Shown: positions 8,481 through 17,250, numbered from the stretch's first letter. The stretch: DNA of 64,000 nt from Vibrio owensii CAIM 1854 = LMG 25443 (GCF_000817815.1 NZ_JPRD01000031.1:33707-97706), one strand, 5' to 3'. The notes: a model not told the origin generated them from the letters alone. Numbers and translations are program-made.

Positions 8481-8784
8481 AGTGTCGCCAGAGCGATTTC
8501 GCCACTTGTCAAAACTGATCCAAATCGCGACTAAAACGGCCGATTGGCAAGCGCTTAAACGCTACGACTTACAGTTGCGCGAACTGCTGATCAGCCATAA
8601 GCCATTTTTGAAAGATCCGAAACTCGCACCGGAAATTCAGCGAGCAAAAGCCGTGCATGCGTGCGCGTTCACGGCATTGGAAAAAGCCACCAGCGAGCTA
8701 AAACAAGAAATGAATATGGTGAACGATCAACAAGAGCGTGCCATGGCTTATCAGCTCGCGATGACAATGGAGCTCACGCAATGA
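8464..8784 (+). CDS. fliT: Lateral flagellar chaperone FliT-like (LafD)
   Basis: This 106-residue, all-helical, charged protein occupies the fliT place between fliS and fliK. Its frame opens with TTG at 8464 inside the fliS end; TTG appears to be the start codon, giving translational coupling. Sequence similarity to FliT is weak, as is usual for this fast-evolving chaperone of FliD, so the call rests mostly on order. It ends in an ATGA overlap with fliK. Confidence 0.7.
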   Translation: MDSKHKVSPERFRHLSKLIQIATKTADWQALKRYDLQLRELLISHKPFLKDPKLAPEIQRAKAVHACAFTALEKATSELKQEMNMVNDQQERAMAYQLAMTMELTQ

Positions 8785-9842
8785 TGGTAACCAATTCAGT
8801 GCCTGCAAATGCGCCTTCTCAATCGTCATCAGCGGGCAAAATCTCACAAGCGCGTTCAGAACAAGGCTTTTCGCAAACCGATGCAACCTCGGTAAATCAA
8901 CAGGGCCAAACCAACGCATCTCTTGTGGTTGCGGGGTTTCGTTTAAATGCGCAAGCCTTACCGACGCAAGCTACCCAACCAGAAGCTGACACACAGGAAC
9001 TCAACGCTGAAGTCAGCCCTGATGTCGCGTTACTGACTGCGGTTCCTGCTACCACGGATCTCGCCATTCAAGCGCAAGCCCTCATCCAAGGAATGAGCAA
9101 AACCGCGCTTAAGCAAGGCGAAACCAACCAACTTACGCAAGTATCGGCAGGTCAGGCTTCTCAAAATACAAATGTCGGAAACCAAACAAACCCAATGCTT
9201 AACGCCACAGTGCAAGAGAGCCAAAACGCCCCTCAAACCAGCACAGCGAGCACACTAAAGGTGTCGGCTTCGGACTTGCAAAATCTGCTTAATCAACCCG
9301 CTCAAGGGCAAGTGCTAGTGGCCAGCTCACAAGCGCAAACAACAACAGGGGCAGCGCCGCATTCGAACCCAACCTCACCACTAGCAGCGACTCAAGCTCA
9401 AGGTGCGGAATGGGCGGCCGTTCGCGTGGATACCAGTTCTGGTAAATGGGGCGAGCAGATGATGCAAGTACTGCAAGACCGCGTGACTTTGCAGGCTCAG
9501 CAAAACCTACAAGAAGCCAAGATCCGTCTCGACCCTCCAGAACTGGGCAAGTTGGATTTGCTGGTACGCGTGGAAGGTGACCGCCTGAGCGTGCAAATCA
9601 ACGCCAATACCGCCGCAACTCGTGAAGCCTTGATGCAAGTGTCTGAGCGCCTTCGCACCGAACTTCAAGAGCAAAACTTTGTGCATGTAGATGTCAACGT
9701 AGGTTCGGACCAAGGTCAGGAAAGACAAGCACATGATGGTGCTCAAGAAGAAGCAAACATCTTCACAGCGCGCGAAACCAACGCATTTCAAACACATACA
9801 ACAACAAACTATTCAGAGCATTGGCTGAACACTCAAGCCTAA
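8781..9842 (+). CDS. fliK: Lateral hook-length control protein FliK (LafE)
   Basis: FliK measures hook length and triggers FlhB to switch substrates. I chose the ATG at 8781, which overlaps the fliT stop (ATGA); the frame open from 8661 is only read-through of the fliT region. The 353-residue product has a long Gln/Ala/Thr-rich flexible ruler region, then the conserved C-terminal hook domain (IRLDPPELGKLDLLVRVEG, near residues 248-266, and the following LSVQINANTAATREALM). Its partner flhB is broken in this window. Confidence 0.9.
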   Translation: MMVTNSVPANAPSQSSSAGKISQARSEQGFSQTDATSVNQQGQTNASLVVAGFRLNAQALPTQATQPEADTQELNAEVSPDVALLTAVPATTDLAIQAQALIQGMSKTALKQGETNQLTQVSAGQASQNTNVGNQTNPMLNATVQESQNAPQTSTASTLKVSASDLQNLLNQPAQGQVLVASSQAQTTTGAAPHSNPTSPLAATQAQGAEWAAVRVDTSSGKWGEQMMQVLQDRVTLQAQQNLQEAKIRLDPPELGKLDLLVRVEGDRLSVQINANTAATREALMQVSERLRTELQEQNFVHVDVNVGSDQGQERQAHDGAQEEANIFTARETNAFQTHTTTNYSEHWLNTQA

Positions 9843-9864
9843 TTAAACATCGAGGAAAAAGGTT

Positions 9865-10374
9865 ATGAACAAACAACAAATGATCGCCCTGTTTATCGCC
9901 ATGATCATCACCAGTGCCCTCGTTTCCGCTGCCACTGTGGTAGGCGGTATTTGGTACCTCAACAAAAGTTCGGAGTCCTCTTCATCTGAATCGAGCGTGA
10001 GCACTTTCTTGGAAGATTCACCGCTGGCTTTCCTGACTGCTGAGCAACCGACGACGAAAGGCCCAAGCTTTCATCCATTAGACAAAGTAGTTCTGACCAT
10101 CAAAGGTAAAAAACAGACGCACTTTGTGATGCTTGAGCTTGCCGTGGAAACACGCCGTCCTGAACGCATGAAGAACATCGATGCCTACATGCCAATGGTA
10201 CAAAACTCGCTGTTAAAACTGTTCAGTGACAAAACCTTTGATGAGCTACAACAAACGGGCGCTATCGATATTCTGCAAAGCGAAGTGAAGGAAACCCTAC
10301 TACTGGCCTTTGCAAAAACCGACATCGTGCGCGATATCGATGATGTTCTGCTGACCAAATACGTTGTGCAATAA
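9865..10374 (+). CDS. fliL: Lateral flagellar basal-body protein FliL (LafF)
   Basis: FliL is a single-pass inner-membrane protein that rings the stator and supports torque, especially in swarming. The 169-residue product has one N-terminal membrane helix (ALFIAMIITSALVSAATVVG, residues ~8-27), a Ser-rich linker, and the periplasmic FliL domain (DKVVLTIKGKKQTHFVMLELAVET). GAGGAAAAAGG precedes the ATG. It sits 22 bases after fliK and 12 before the sigma factor gene. Confidence 0.92.
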   Translation: MNKQQMIALFIAMIITSALVSAATVVGGIWYLNKSSESSSSESSVSTFLEDSPLAFLTAEQPTTKGPSFHPLDKVVLTIKGKKQTHFVMLELAVETRRPERMKNIDAYMPMVQNSLLKLFSDKTFDELQQTGAIDILQSEVKETLLLAFAKTDIVRDIDDVLLTKYVVQ

Positions 10375-10386
10375 CGGAGCACAGCT

Positions 10387-11115
10387 ATGTTGGAGATGAA
10401 CTTACAGGAAAGCTATACCGCGACGGAGGAAGTGAATACTCCGTCTCGCCCGATTGATGAAAACGCCTTGCTGCAACGTCATCAAGTCATGGTTAAACGC
10501 GTGGTCAACCAACTGCGCGTTCACGCGACCTCTCATTGCAGTATTGAAGACATGCAGCAAATTGGTTTGATAGCGCTTGTCGAAGCTGGACGTCGTTATG
10601 GGGATGTGGATGACCCACACTTCCCCGCTTTTGCGGTTTGTCGTGTTCGTGGCGCGATTTTGGACGAACTTCGCCGTTTGGATTGGCGTTCTCGTAAAAC
10701 CCGCCAACAAGCGCATGAGTTGAACGACGTAACCCGAGATCTCACTCGCGCGCTGGGCAGAATGCCGACCGATGCTGAAATCATCAAAGCACTTGGCACT
10801 GACGAACAAGACTTCTACAACCGCCAAAATGCAGCGCTGGCAGGCGAAATGCAAAGCCTCGACCAATTGATGGAAACAGGTGGAGACAGCCACTTCGGCG
10901 GCCAATACGACGGTATGGAGCATGAGCATATTCGTCGCAGCTTAGACACCGCACTTGGCAAAATGTCGAAGCGCGATCAGCTGTTGCTCACCTTGTTCTA
11001 TCAACACGAACTCAACCTCCATGAAATCGCGCTCGTGCTCGACCTGACACCACCTCGCATCTGTCAGTTGCACAAACAAGCGCTTAAACAACTCAACCAA
11101 TTAATGTCCTCTTAG
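10387..11115 (+). CDS. lafS: Lateral flagellar sigma28 factor LafS (FliA type)
   Basis: This sigma factor directs transcription of late lateral genes such as lafA. The 242-residue product has sigma regions 2 to 4. Region 2 contains MQQIGLIALVEAGRRYG and VRGAILDELRRLDW, where the latter is typical of FliA. Region 4 has the helix-turn-helix HEIALVLDLTPPRICQLHKQ near the end. Its anti-sigma factor is FlgM, encoded at 43363 in the second cluster. The gene lies in the fliD operon, so its supply depends on the sigma54 promoter at 6661 unless an internal promoter exists. Confidence 0.95.
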   Translation: MLEMNLQESYTATEEVNTPSRPIDENALLQRHQVMVKRVVNQLRVHATSHCSIEDMQQIGLIALVEAGRRYGDVDDPHFPAFAVCRVRGAILDELRRLDWRSRKTRQQAHELNDVTRDLTRALGRMPTDAEIIKALGTDEQDFYNRQNAALAGEMQSLDQLMETGGDSHFGGQYDGMEHEHIRRSLDTALGKMSKRDQLLLTLFYQHELNLHEIALVLDLTPPRICQLHKQALKQLNQLMSS

Positions 11116-11125
11116 GAGTCACAAG

Positions 11126-11983
11126 ATGCAAAAGTTTTTTGGAGCCATTACCGTCCTGATGTGTGTCTTCGGCGGATACATGTGGGCAGGCGGTAACCTC
11201 GGTGCAATTTGGCAGCCAGCCGAGTTTTTGATCATCATCGGTGCGGCAGCAGGCTCACTGATCATCGGTAACCCGCCACAAGTGCTAAAAGAAATGCGCC
11301 AACAAGTGCGTGCGACCATCTCTGGCCCACGTGAAGAGTACGAGTACTACATGGAGCTGATGGCACTGCTGAACAATTTGCTTGAAACCGCACGCAGCCG
11401 TGGCTTTAAGTTTCTCGATTCTCACATTGAGTCACCAGAGCAGAGCTCGATTTTCCTCGCTTACCCACAAGTCAGTAACGATCACCGCCTTATTTCTTTC
11501 ATTACCGACAATTTACGTTTAATGGCAATGGGACAAATGTCGCCTCATGAATTAGAGGGACTGTTAGAACAAGAAATCGAAGCGATTCAAACCGAGATGC
11601 TCCTACCTTCACGCTCTATGCAGCGCACGGCAGAGGCACTTCCAGGGTTCGGTATTCTTGCGGCAGTCGGTGGCATCATCATCACCATGCAAGCCATTGA
11701 TGGCTCAATTGCGTTGATTGGTTATCACGTTGCCGCCGCCCTCGTAGGTACATTCATTGGTATTTTCGGTTGTTACTGTTGTTTAGATCCACTCAGTAAC
11801 GCCATGGCTCAACGAGTTAGACGAAACATGACGGCTTTCGAATGTGTACGCGCCACTTTGGTTGCTTACGTTGCGAAAAAGCCAACCTTGCTCGCTATCG
11901 ACGCTGGCCGTAAACACATTCAGTTAGACATCAAACCAACTTTCAACCAAATGGAGAAGTGGCTAGCTGAACAGGAGGGATAA
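11126..11983 (+). CDS. lafT: Lateral motor stator protein MotA (LafT)
   Basis: LafT is the four-helix stator subunit of the lateral motor, which is proton-driven in Vibrio. The 285-residue product has helices near residues 2-20, 28-46, 170-190 and 200-220, with the cytoplasmic loop between the second and third (SRGFKFLDSHIESPEQSSIF) and the motif PGFGILAAVGGIIITMQ. It ends one base into the motB start (TAATG). Confidence 0.93.
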   Translation: MQKFFGAITVLMCVFGGYMWAGGNLGAIWQPAEFLIIIGAAAGSLIIGNPPQVLKEMRQQVRATISGPREEYEYYMELMALLNNLLETARSRGFKFLDSHIESPEQSSIFLAYPQVSNDHRLISFITDNLRLMAMGQMSPHELEGLLEQEIEAIQTEMLLPSRSMQRTAEALPGFGILAAVGGIIITMQAIDGSIALIGYHVAAALVGTFIGIFGCYCCLDPLSNAMAQRVRRNMTAFECVRATLVAYVAKKPTLLAIDAGRKHIQLDIKPTFNQMEKWLAEQEG

Positions 11984-12975
11984 TGCAAAAACAAGAGCAT
12001 GTGGTGTTCAAACGCGCGAAAGCACATAACCATGATGAGTTTCATGGTGGCGCGTGGAAGGTCGCGTTTGCCGACTTCATGATCGCGTTGATGGCGCTGT
12101 TTCTTGTCCTTTGGGTCATGCAAGTGGTCGACAAGGAAGAGCGCAAAGCCATTGTGGCGCACCTTCATAGTTCGAGCGTTTTTGATAAAAGCTACGGCAA
12201 CCCTTTCGATACCTCACAAAGTATCTCTCCTATCGACTTGGCACAGGACTCTTCTGTGCCAAGTAAACACAACTCCAACCATGTCGTCAGCTCCTTCTTT
12301 CAAGGGGACGGCGATGGCCCAGAGATAGACTCACTTATCCCGGGCAATTTCGACACCCAAGAGCAACTTGCTCTATTGGCGAAAGTGATTGATGAAGTCG
12401 TCGGACAAATCAGCGCGCAAGGTAACGTTAATGTCACCATTACACCGCAAGGTCTGCGCATTGTTTTGCAAGATGACTACAAGCAACACATGTTCAGCCG
12501 TGGCGGCGCTGAGTTGACTCCTTTCTTTGAAGACTTATTACTTGCGCTTGCTCCCGTGTTTGAACGCATCAGCAATCCATTGATCATCAGTGGCCATACT
12601 GACTCGACACCGTTCAAGAAGCGTTTTGGTCGACAATCAAACTGGGCGTTGTCTGCCTCTCGTGCTGATGTGGCAAGAAATACCTTGGTGGAAGGTGGCA
12701 TGCCAGATGATCGCGTTATGCAAGTGACGGGAATGTCAGATCGCGCGCTACTGAACCCGGAAGAGCCCGACTCTAGCGAAAACCGTCGAATCGAGTTGTT
12801 TATTCTGACTACGCCAGCGGCACAAGTTTTGGAAACCTTCTTTGGCAATCAAGAAGGCAGTGAGTTACAGAAAGTCAAGCAACAAGCGGAATTTAATCAG
12901 CCCGTCATTAGGCAAGAAGTGATTCGTTACTCGGTCGAACCGAGCGACCCAAAAGCTCAGATTCAAGACCTCTAA
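11983..12975 (+). CDS. lafU: Lateral motor stator protein MotB (LafU)
   Basis: LafU anchors the stator to peptidoglycan and forms the proton channel with LafT. The 330-residue protein has one N-terminal membrane helix with the proton-binding Asp in VAFADFMIALMALFLVLW. After a plug/linker region comes an OmpA-like peptidoglycan-binding domain (ISGHTDSTPF, then SASRADVARN and ENRRIELFI). It is the last gene of the operon and is followed by a terminator. It looks intact. Confidence 0.95.
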   Translation: MQKQEHVVFKRAKAHNHDEFHGGAWKVAFADFMIALMALFLVLWVMQVVDKEERKAIVAHLHSSSVFDKSYGNPFDTSQSISPIDLAQDSSVPSKHNSNHVVSSFFQGDGDGPEIDSLIPGNFDTQEQLALLAKVIDEVVGQISAQGNVNVTITPQGLRIVLQDDYKQHMFSRGGAELTPFFEDLLLALAPVFERISNPLIISGHTDSTPFKKRFGRQSNWALSASRADVARNTLVEGGMPDDRVMQVTGMSDRALLNPEEPDSSENRRIELFILTTPAAQVLETFFGNQEGSELQKVKQQAEFNQPVIRQEVIRYSVEPSDPKAQIQDL

Positions 12976-12981
12976 CCCCCT

Positions 12982-13022
12982 AAAAGGTCACCAGTTTCTA
13001 CCCTCTGCGTGACCTTTTATTC
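12982..13022 (+). terminator. Terminator after lafU
   Basis: AAAAGGTCAC pairs with GTGACCTTTT around a 17-base loop and runs into a T-rich tail, seven bases after the motB stop. Confidence 0.8.
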
Positions 13023-13063
13023 CCAACGATAATATTGCTGAAATTTGTTTAGTTGAGTTCGAT

Positions 13064-13351
13064 ATGCCCGTACCCGCGCCCAATAAATCAAAAAATGACT
13101 CGCTTAAAAAAGCCTTTCTCTGGCTGATCATTTTCGACTACCTATTGCTGGCGTTTTTTCTCACTCAGTTATCAAGCCTCAATCTCAACAGCGGCACCAT
13201 GATTAGCTTGTTGCTCGTGCTCTATAACATCTTGCTGGTCTCTTTTTGCTACCAACGCACCAGCAACCACGATTCTTACATCATCTATCCAGTGCTTTCA
13301 GCAACACTATTAGCGTTCGTCTGCTTTCTGTATTTTTTCTTTCTGGTGTGA
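13064..13351 (+). CDS. Small three-helix membrane protein, unknown
   Basis: The 95-residue product starts with a short basic tail (NKSKNDSLKK) followed by three hydrophobic helices at about residues 16-36, 43-62 and 72-94. I do not recognise a family. It directly follows the lateral flagellar operon but is separated from it by a terminator, so no flagellar role is implied. Confidence 0.55.
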   Translation: MPVPAPNKSKNDSLKKAFLWLIIFDYLLLAFFLTQLSSLNLNSGTMISLLLVLYNILLVSFCYQRTSNHDSYIIYPVLSATLLAFVCFLYFFFLV

Positions 13352-13361
13352 TTGTTACGCG

Positions 13362-13643
13362 TTATTCGGTACCGACGTCTCGGGCAAAAATGACACCAAA
13401 CAACACATGACAAATCAGCAAGGGAAACAGCGCCTCAGAAAATGTCAGCCATGTCTTCCAAGAACAGAAAATGATGATCGGGTGTGCAATCAAAAGCACG
13501 TACCACAAGACCTTACTCAAGTAGACAAGAAAACGGTTATCAGCATGTTTCTTTTGAAAGTTTAAAGAGCCAAATGTCCAACATAACATCGTCCATCCCA
13601 TCATGGCTCCAACGAGAATCGTAATAGTAGTGTTGACCATCAA
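13362..13643 (-). CDS. Small membrane protein, unknown
   Basis: The 93-residue product has three hydrophobic helices (about residues 5-25, 43-62 and 68-86). It converges on the gene at 13064 with 10 bases between the stops. No family recognised. The ATG at 13643 follows a weak ribosome site, and a second ATG lies one codon later. Confidence 0.5.
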   Translation of the reverse strand: MMVNTTITILVGAMMGWTMLCWTFGSLNFQKKHADNRFLVYLSKVLWYVLLIAHPIIIFCSWKTWLTFSEALFPLLICHVLFGVIFARDVGTE

Positions 13644-13852
13644 ATACTTGGTAAACGCCCACCCTGTTTCTAACTCATCCGTTCGACTACATTCCTATTC
13701 TTTTAAGAACAAGCTTGTATCACCGAAGCTTAGTTCTATACGGTGTGGTTTCGATATCTCCCTCTGATAACCATATGAAAGAAATGGAAAAAGGAAGCAA
13801 TAATGGCTTCCTTTGATATTGATAGTTGGGCTTTGAAGTGTTCTGTATCGGA

Positions 13853-13960
13853 CTAGCGAATCATCAGATAAAATATCACACCTGCCGTGAACCCTAATAT
13901 GGCCAAAAATGTTGAGCTCGGTTTGCTGTGCTTCTCTTTCGATACCATTTGTTTGGCCAT
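13853..13960 (-). CDS. 35-residue single-pass membrane protein
   Basis: This short gene is easy to miss because of its length. AAGGAGT lies seven bases before the ATG at 13960. The product has a basic N-terminal half (MAKQMVSKEKHSKPSS) and one hydrophobic helix (FLAILGFTAGVIFYLMI), then Arg and a TAG. The strong ribosome site and the charge-helix-Arg layout are typical of genuine small membrane proteins. Function unknown. It lies upstream of, and in the opposite sense to, the lateral motor operon, next to other small membrane genes. Confidence 0.7.
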   Translation of the reverse strand: MAKQMVSKEKHSKPSSTFLAILGFTAGVIFYLMIR

Positions 13961-14006
13961 GTTGACTCCTTGTCTTTGGCGTTCCTTTTCGTTTCTGGGC
14001 TAATGT

Positions 14007-14382
14007 CTAAGCCAGTACGTGCTCGCTGATCATCTTGTTGAACGACACCAGATCAAAAGAGCCTCTGATCTCAAAGCGCACTCGCCCCTTCACTGAGGAA
14101 CAATTCAATCTCACAGTCCAGATCTAGCGTGCCTGAGGTTTCAATCGAGAATGCATTAATCTTGCTGTATGGCAGAGAAGTGTAGTCCACTTTTGACCCT
14201 GTAATCCCTTGCACATTGGCTGCGATAACGCGCTTATTGGTGAACACCACTTGGTCACGCACAGTTTTGAAGCCAGCGAAAATGCTCTCTCCGTCAATTA
14301 AGAATTTGTGGAAATCGTCGCGCACCTTTGAGATTTCAATTGGCTTAAGTTTGAATATCGATGAGTTTTCGAAATCGATCAT
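14007..14382 (-). pseudogene. Bacterial PH-domain protein (bPH_1), frameshifted near its 3' end
   Basis: The first frame gives 103 residues (ending GASAL) that match a small soluble PH-domain family: QVVFTNKRVIAANVQGITGSK and SKINAFSIETSGTLDLDCEIEL. A +1 shift near base 14082 continues the expected C-terminus: VRFEIRGSFDLVSFNKMISE, then HVLA and a TAG at 14009-14007. The joined product would be about 124 residues, the usual family length. As written, the gene loses its last strand and the amphipathic C-terminal helix. Either a real one-base insertion or a base-call error would explain this. The role of the family is unclear. Confidence 0.75.
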
Positions 14383-14513
14383 GGCGTTACCTTAGAATAT
14401 AAATAAAATCACTCATCAATTAATAGCAAAGTCTCTACCACGAGCCTATTGATTTTGGTGACTTTTCTAACTCCATCTCGTTTTTGGTCATCACACCATG
14501 GTTATTTCCATCC

Positions 14514-14717
14514 TTATCGCCATTGTTGCGTGTCTTTCAAATCATGCCAATCTAGCTCGCGCTCTCGCTTGGTCATAACCGCTTCAATCACGCATCTCAC
14601 GACGTTGCCTTCTTCATCAAACTCCATTTCTGAAATGATGAAGTGCTTCTCTTTGTTTACAGGCTCGGTCGCAGTCCATTTGCTGCGAAGTAACTTTTTA
14701 GGGTGAACTCGATTCAT
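14514..14717 (-). CDS. TIGR02450-type small Trp-rich protein, possibly shortened by a late stop
   Basis: The start MNRVHPKKLL at 14717 and the body (SKWTATEPVNKEKHFIISE, then CVIEAVMTKRE) fit the TIGR02450 Trp-rich family of unknown function. Family members usually end near WxxGWK. Here the frame reads W-R-stop-G-W-K-stop (stops at 14514-14516 and 14502-14504), so a single change such as CAA to TAA may have removed the last four residues. I used the internal ATG rather than the one at 14777 because family members begin there. Confidence 0.8.
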   Translation of the reverse strand: MNRVHPKKLLRSKWTATEPVNKEKHFIISEMEFDEEGNVVRCVIEAVMTKRERELDWHDLKDTQQWR

Positions 14718-14901
14718 AACGATCTGCCATTCATAAGAAAAAGTTTGCTTTTCATACGTATAAATTAGCAAATGCAATCACATTCAATGTCGCTATTTTT
14801 TTCTTCAATATCGTGTTTTTTTCTTATTGGTTTGATCTCTTTTTCTGATACTTCCTGTTACTTTGAGTGTTCAAACAAACACAACACATCAAACAACGAC
14901 A

Positions 14902-15666
14902 ATGAAAAAAACAACACTTTTACTTGCTTCCGTAGCAATGACGCTTTCCAGTGTCGCCCAAGCCGATAAGCTGGAAGATATCCAAAAATCAGGCACGTTA
15001 CGTGTAGGAACCACGGGCGATTACAAACCGTTTTCTTACTATGATGGCAAGACCTACTCTGGTTACGATATTGATGTCGCGAAGCACGTCGCGAAACAGC
15101 TCGGCGTAGAGCTAGAAATCGTTCGCACGAGTTGGAAAGATCTTCTGACTGATCTGAACCAAGATAAGTACGACATCGTCATGGGCGGTATTACCCGCAA
15201 AATGCAACGCCAACTGAATGCAGAACAAACCCAAGGTTACATGACGTTTGGTAAATGCTTCTTGGTCGCTAAAGGGAAAGCCGAGCAATACAACACAATA
15301 GACAAAGTAAACCAAGCCTCAGTACGTGTAGGCGTGAATATTGGCGGTACAAACGAAGCCTTCGCCGATGCTAATTTACAAAAGGCCAGCTTTACTCGTT
15401 TCGAAAATAACTTAGACGTACCGAAAGCTGTCGCAACAGGTAAAGTCGACGTGATGGTAACCGAAACGCCTGAAGGCCTGTTCTATCAAGTCACGGACGA
15501 GCGTTTGGAAGCAGCTCGCTGTGAAGACCCGTTCACCAAAGGTCAGTTTGGTTACCTTATCCCGAAAGGCGAACAGCGTTTGTTGAACACAGTGAACTTC
15601 ATCATGGATGAAATGAAACTAAAAGGCATCGACGAGCAGTTTATGCACCATAACTCGCTCAAATAA
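14902..15666 (+). CDS. Periplasmic solute-binding protein, PheC-like (cyclohexadienyl dehydratase family)
   Basis: The 254-residue product opens with a signal peptide (MKKTTLLLASVAMTLSSVAQA) and is a type II periplasmic binding fold. The pattern GTLRVGTTGDYKPFSY, TSWKDLLTDL, DIVMGGI and GGTNEAFAD is that of PheC, a periplasmic cyclohexadienyl (arogenate/prephenate) dehydratase, and of its transporter-linked relatives. I chose the ATG at 14902 so that the signal peptide comes first; an ATG at 14863 would add 13 residues. No ABC permease or ATPase is adjacent, which favours an enzyme or orphan binding protein over a transport subunit. A terminator follows at 15679. Confidence 0.8.
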   Translation: MKKTTLLLASVAMTLSSVAQADKLEDIQKSGTLRVGTTGDYKPFSYYDGKTYSGYDIDVAKHVAKQLGVELEIVRTSWKDLLTDLNQDKYDIVMGGITRKMQRQLNAEQTQGYMTFGKCFLVAKGKAEQYNTIDKVNQASVRVGVNIGGTNEAFADANLQKASFTRFENNLDVPKAVATGKVDVMVTETPEGLFYQVTDERLEAARCEDPFTKGQFGYLIPKGEQRLLNTVNFIMDEMKLKGIDEQFMHHNSLK

Positions 15667-15678
15667 TTCACAGCCCAT

Positions 15679-15708
15679 ATCAAAAACCGTTCAATTTTGA
15701 GCGGTTTT
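15679..15708 (+). terminator. Terminator after the PheC-like gene
   Basis: AAAAACCG and CGGTTTTT enclose a partly paired 12-base centre, giving a compact hairpin with a T-rich end. Confidence 0.8.
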
Positions 15709-15815
15709 TGTTGCTTCTTAAGATGCTTCACGCCATATTGTAATGCTGCGCTAATTTTACCGCACTAACCATCCTGCTGATGGTTCTAATATCAACCATG
15801 ATTAATAGGTAAAAT

Positions 15816-16613
15816 ATGAAATTCTCAAGCACGCTTCCTCAAACTCATGAACAGCTTCTAAGTAAAATTCTTGCGGTATTTACTGCTGACCCACGTATTC
15901 TTGGTATTGGTGCAAGTGGCTCTTATGCCTCTGACTCCATGGACAAATACAGTGATTTGGATTTGGTTATCGCCATCAATCCTGAAGATTTTGATTCGGT
16001 AATGGCAGAGCGCTTTACGCTTATCGACCAAGTAGAAGGTCAAGTCGCAGCTTTCACTGGCGAACACGTGGGAGAGCCAAGATTGGTGATCGCAATCTAC
16101 GCGCCAGATGCCATTCATGTCGATTTCAAATTTGTCTCTTTGCCCGATGCTGCGACTCGTGTTGATGACACCAAAGTGCTTTGGGAACGCGACGGACAGC
16201 TATCGCAAGTCTTCGAGACTGCAAAGCCTCACTACCCTCAACCGGATCCACAATGGATTGAAGACCGCTTTTGGATTTGGGTTCATTACGGCGCAACTAA
16301 GATTGCTCGTGGGGAATACTTTGAAGCCTCGGAATTTTTGTCGTTCCTGCGCTCTGTTGCGATATCGCCATTAGCCCTGAAGCAACAAGGATTGACTCCT
16401 TCTGGCGTCAGAAAGATTGAATCACGCATGCCTGCGTTTGCGGCGCAGCTAAAACAAACCGTCGCCATGCCGGAGCGAGAAGCGCTGATTCCTGCATTTG
16501 AAAAGATCGTAGAGCTTTATTTGTCGCTGCGAGAGAACGAGCAAGTCAGTATTAAACCGGAAGCTCAGCAGCTTTGTATGGATTACTTCCAGCAAGAGCT
16601 GAAAAGCGAGTAG
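15816..16613 (+). CDS. Nucleotidyltransferase-domain protein (aminoglycoside adenylyltransferase-like)
   Basis: The 265-residue cytoplasmic protein has the nucleotidyltransferase signature GIGASGSYAS followed by YSDLDLVI (residues ~31-53), giving the GS and Asp-x-Asp that hold ATP-Mg, with a third acidic residue in VDFKFV. The layout resembles AadK/AadS-type streptomycin 6-adenylyltransferases, but similarity beyond the core is weak, so a resistance role is only a possibility. A single gene with its own terminator. Confidence 0.75.
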   Translation: MKFSSTLPQTHEQLLSKILAVFTADPRILGIGASGSYASDSMDKYSDLDLVIAINPEDFDSVMAERFTLIDQVEGQVAAFTGEHVGEPRLVIAIYAPDAIHVDFKFVSLPDAATRVDDTKVLWERDGQLSQVFETAKPHYPQPDPQWIEDRFWIWVHYGATKIARGEYFEASEFLSFLRSVAISPLALKQQGLTPSGVRKIESRMPAFAAQLKQTVAMPEREALIPAFEKIVELYLSLRENEQVSIKPEAQQLCMDYFQQELKSE

Positions 16614-16668
16614 AGCTGGCACAGCGTAGAAATAACGACACGCAAAAACAACGATAGATAGAAACAAC

Positions 16669-16697
16669 AAAGGGGATATCACTATCCCCTTTTTCAT
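16669..16697. terminator. Terminator after the nucleotidyltransferase gene
   Basis: AAAGGGGATA pairs with TATCCCCTTT around TCAC, followed by TTTT; it can also serve the convergent lipoprotein gene. Confidence 0.85.
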
Positions 16698-16719
16698 CGG
16701 TTTGATTCGCTGAGAGTGA

Positions 16720-17143
16720 TTACATCACGCACTCTTTTGCTGCTTGTGCTTTCTCAATGCCTTCTTCAATCAGGAGATTTGGTTTCTTCGCTGCCGATAG
16801 ATGACATCACTTTATCCATCACCTTATCCACTGTCGATTCAGAAGACGCTTCCACCAAACAAGCGTAAGCATTGGCAATGTGTTCTTTCGCTTCAATAAG
16901 TGCTTCAGGGTCACTGAAATCCACATTCATTGCTTCTTCAACCGATGCCGCAAGTTCTTCTGCAGATTCCGCAGCATCACCAAATTGGTCCAGGTTAAAC
17001 GCTTCTTCTACTGAATCCATCTGCTCTTGAACCGTATCAATCGCTTTGTTTGCGGCTTCTTGTGCTTGGTCAATGGCTTTGCTTGCGTCATCACAGCCGA
17101 CAAGTGCCATTGCTAAAACCATTGTTGAGATTGTCTTTTTCAT
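16720..17143 (-). pseudogene. Small lipoprotein with apparent frameshift near its C-terminus
   Basis: The start at 17143 gives a lipoprotein signal (MKKTISTMVLAMALVGC; lipobox LVGC) followed by an acidic, Ala/Glu-rich helical protein. The first frame stops at 16766 after SEETKSPD. A one-base shift inside the GAAGAAACC run restores an orderly tail (PNLLIEEGIEKAQAAKECV, then Met) to a TAA at 16722-16720. The Cys of KECV would pair with the Cys of AYACL. An extra A in the AAA run would explain the shift, as a mutation or a homopolymer read error. No family recognised. Confidence 0.65.
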
Positions 17144-17250
17144 ATTTGTTCTTCTAACAAGTAAATCGCTAATCATCACAATACGTGATTAGCCGGTAGA
17201 TTTTAATTCAAGAGTTGTAAGAAGAGGAAACAGAAACGTTTGAAAGCCCC

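Noticed and set aside
8661..8780. Upstream start of fliK at 8661
   Set aside because: That stretch is the fliT gene read in another frame; the ATGA overlap at 8781 gives the natural start.
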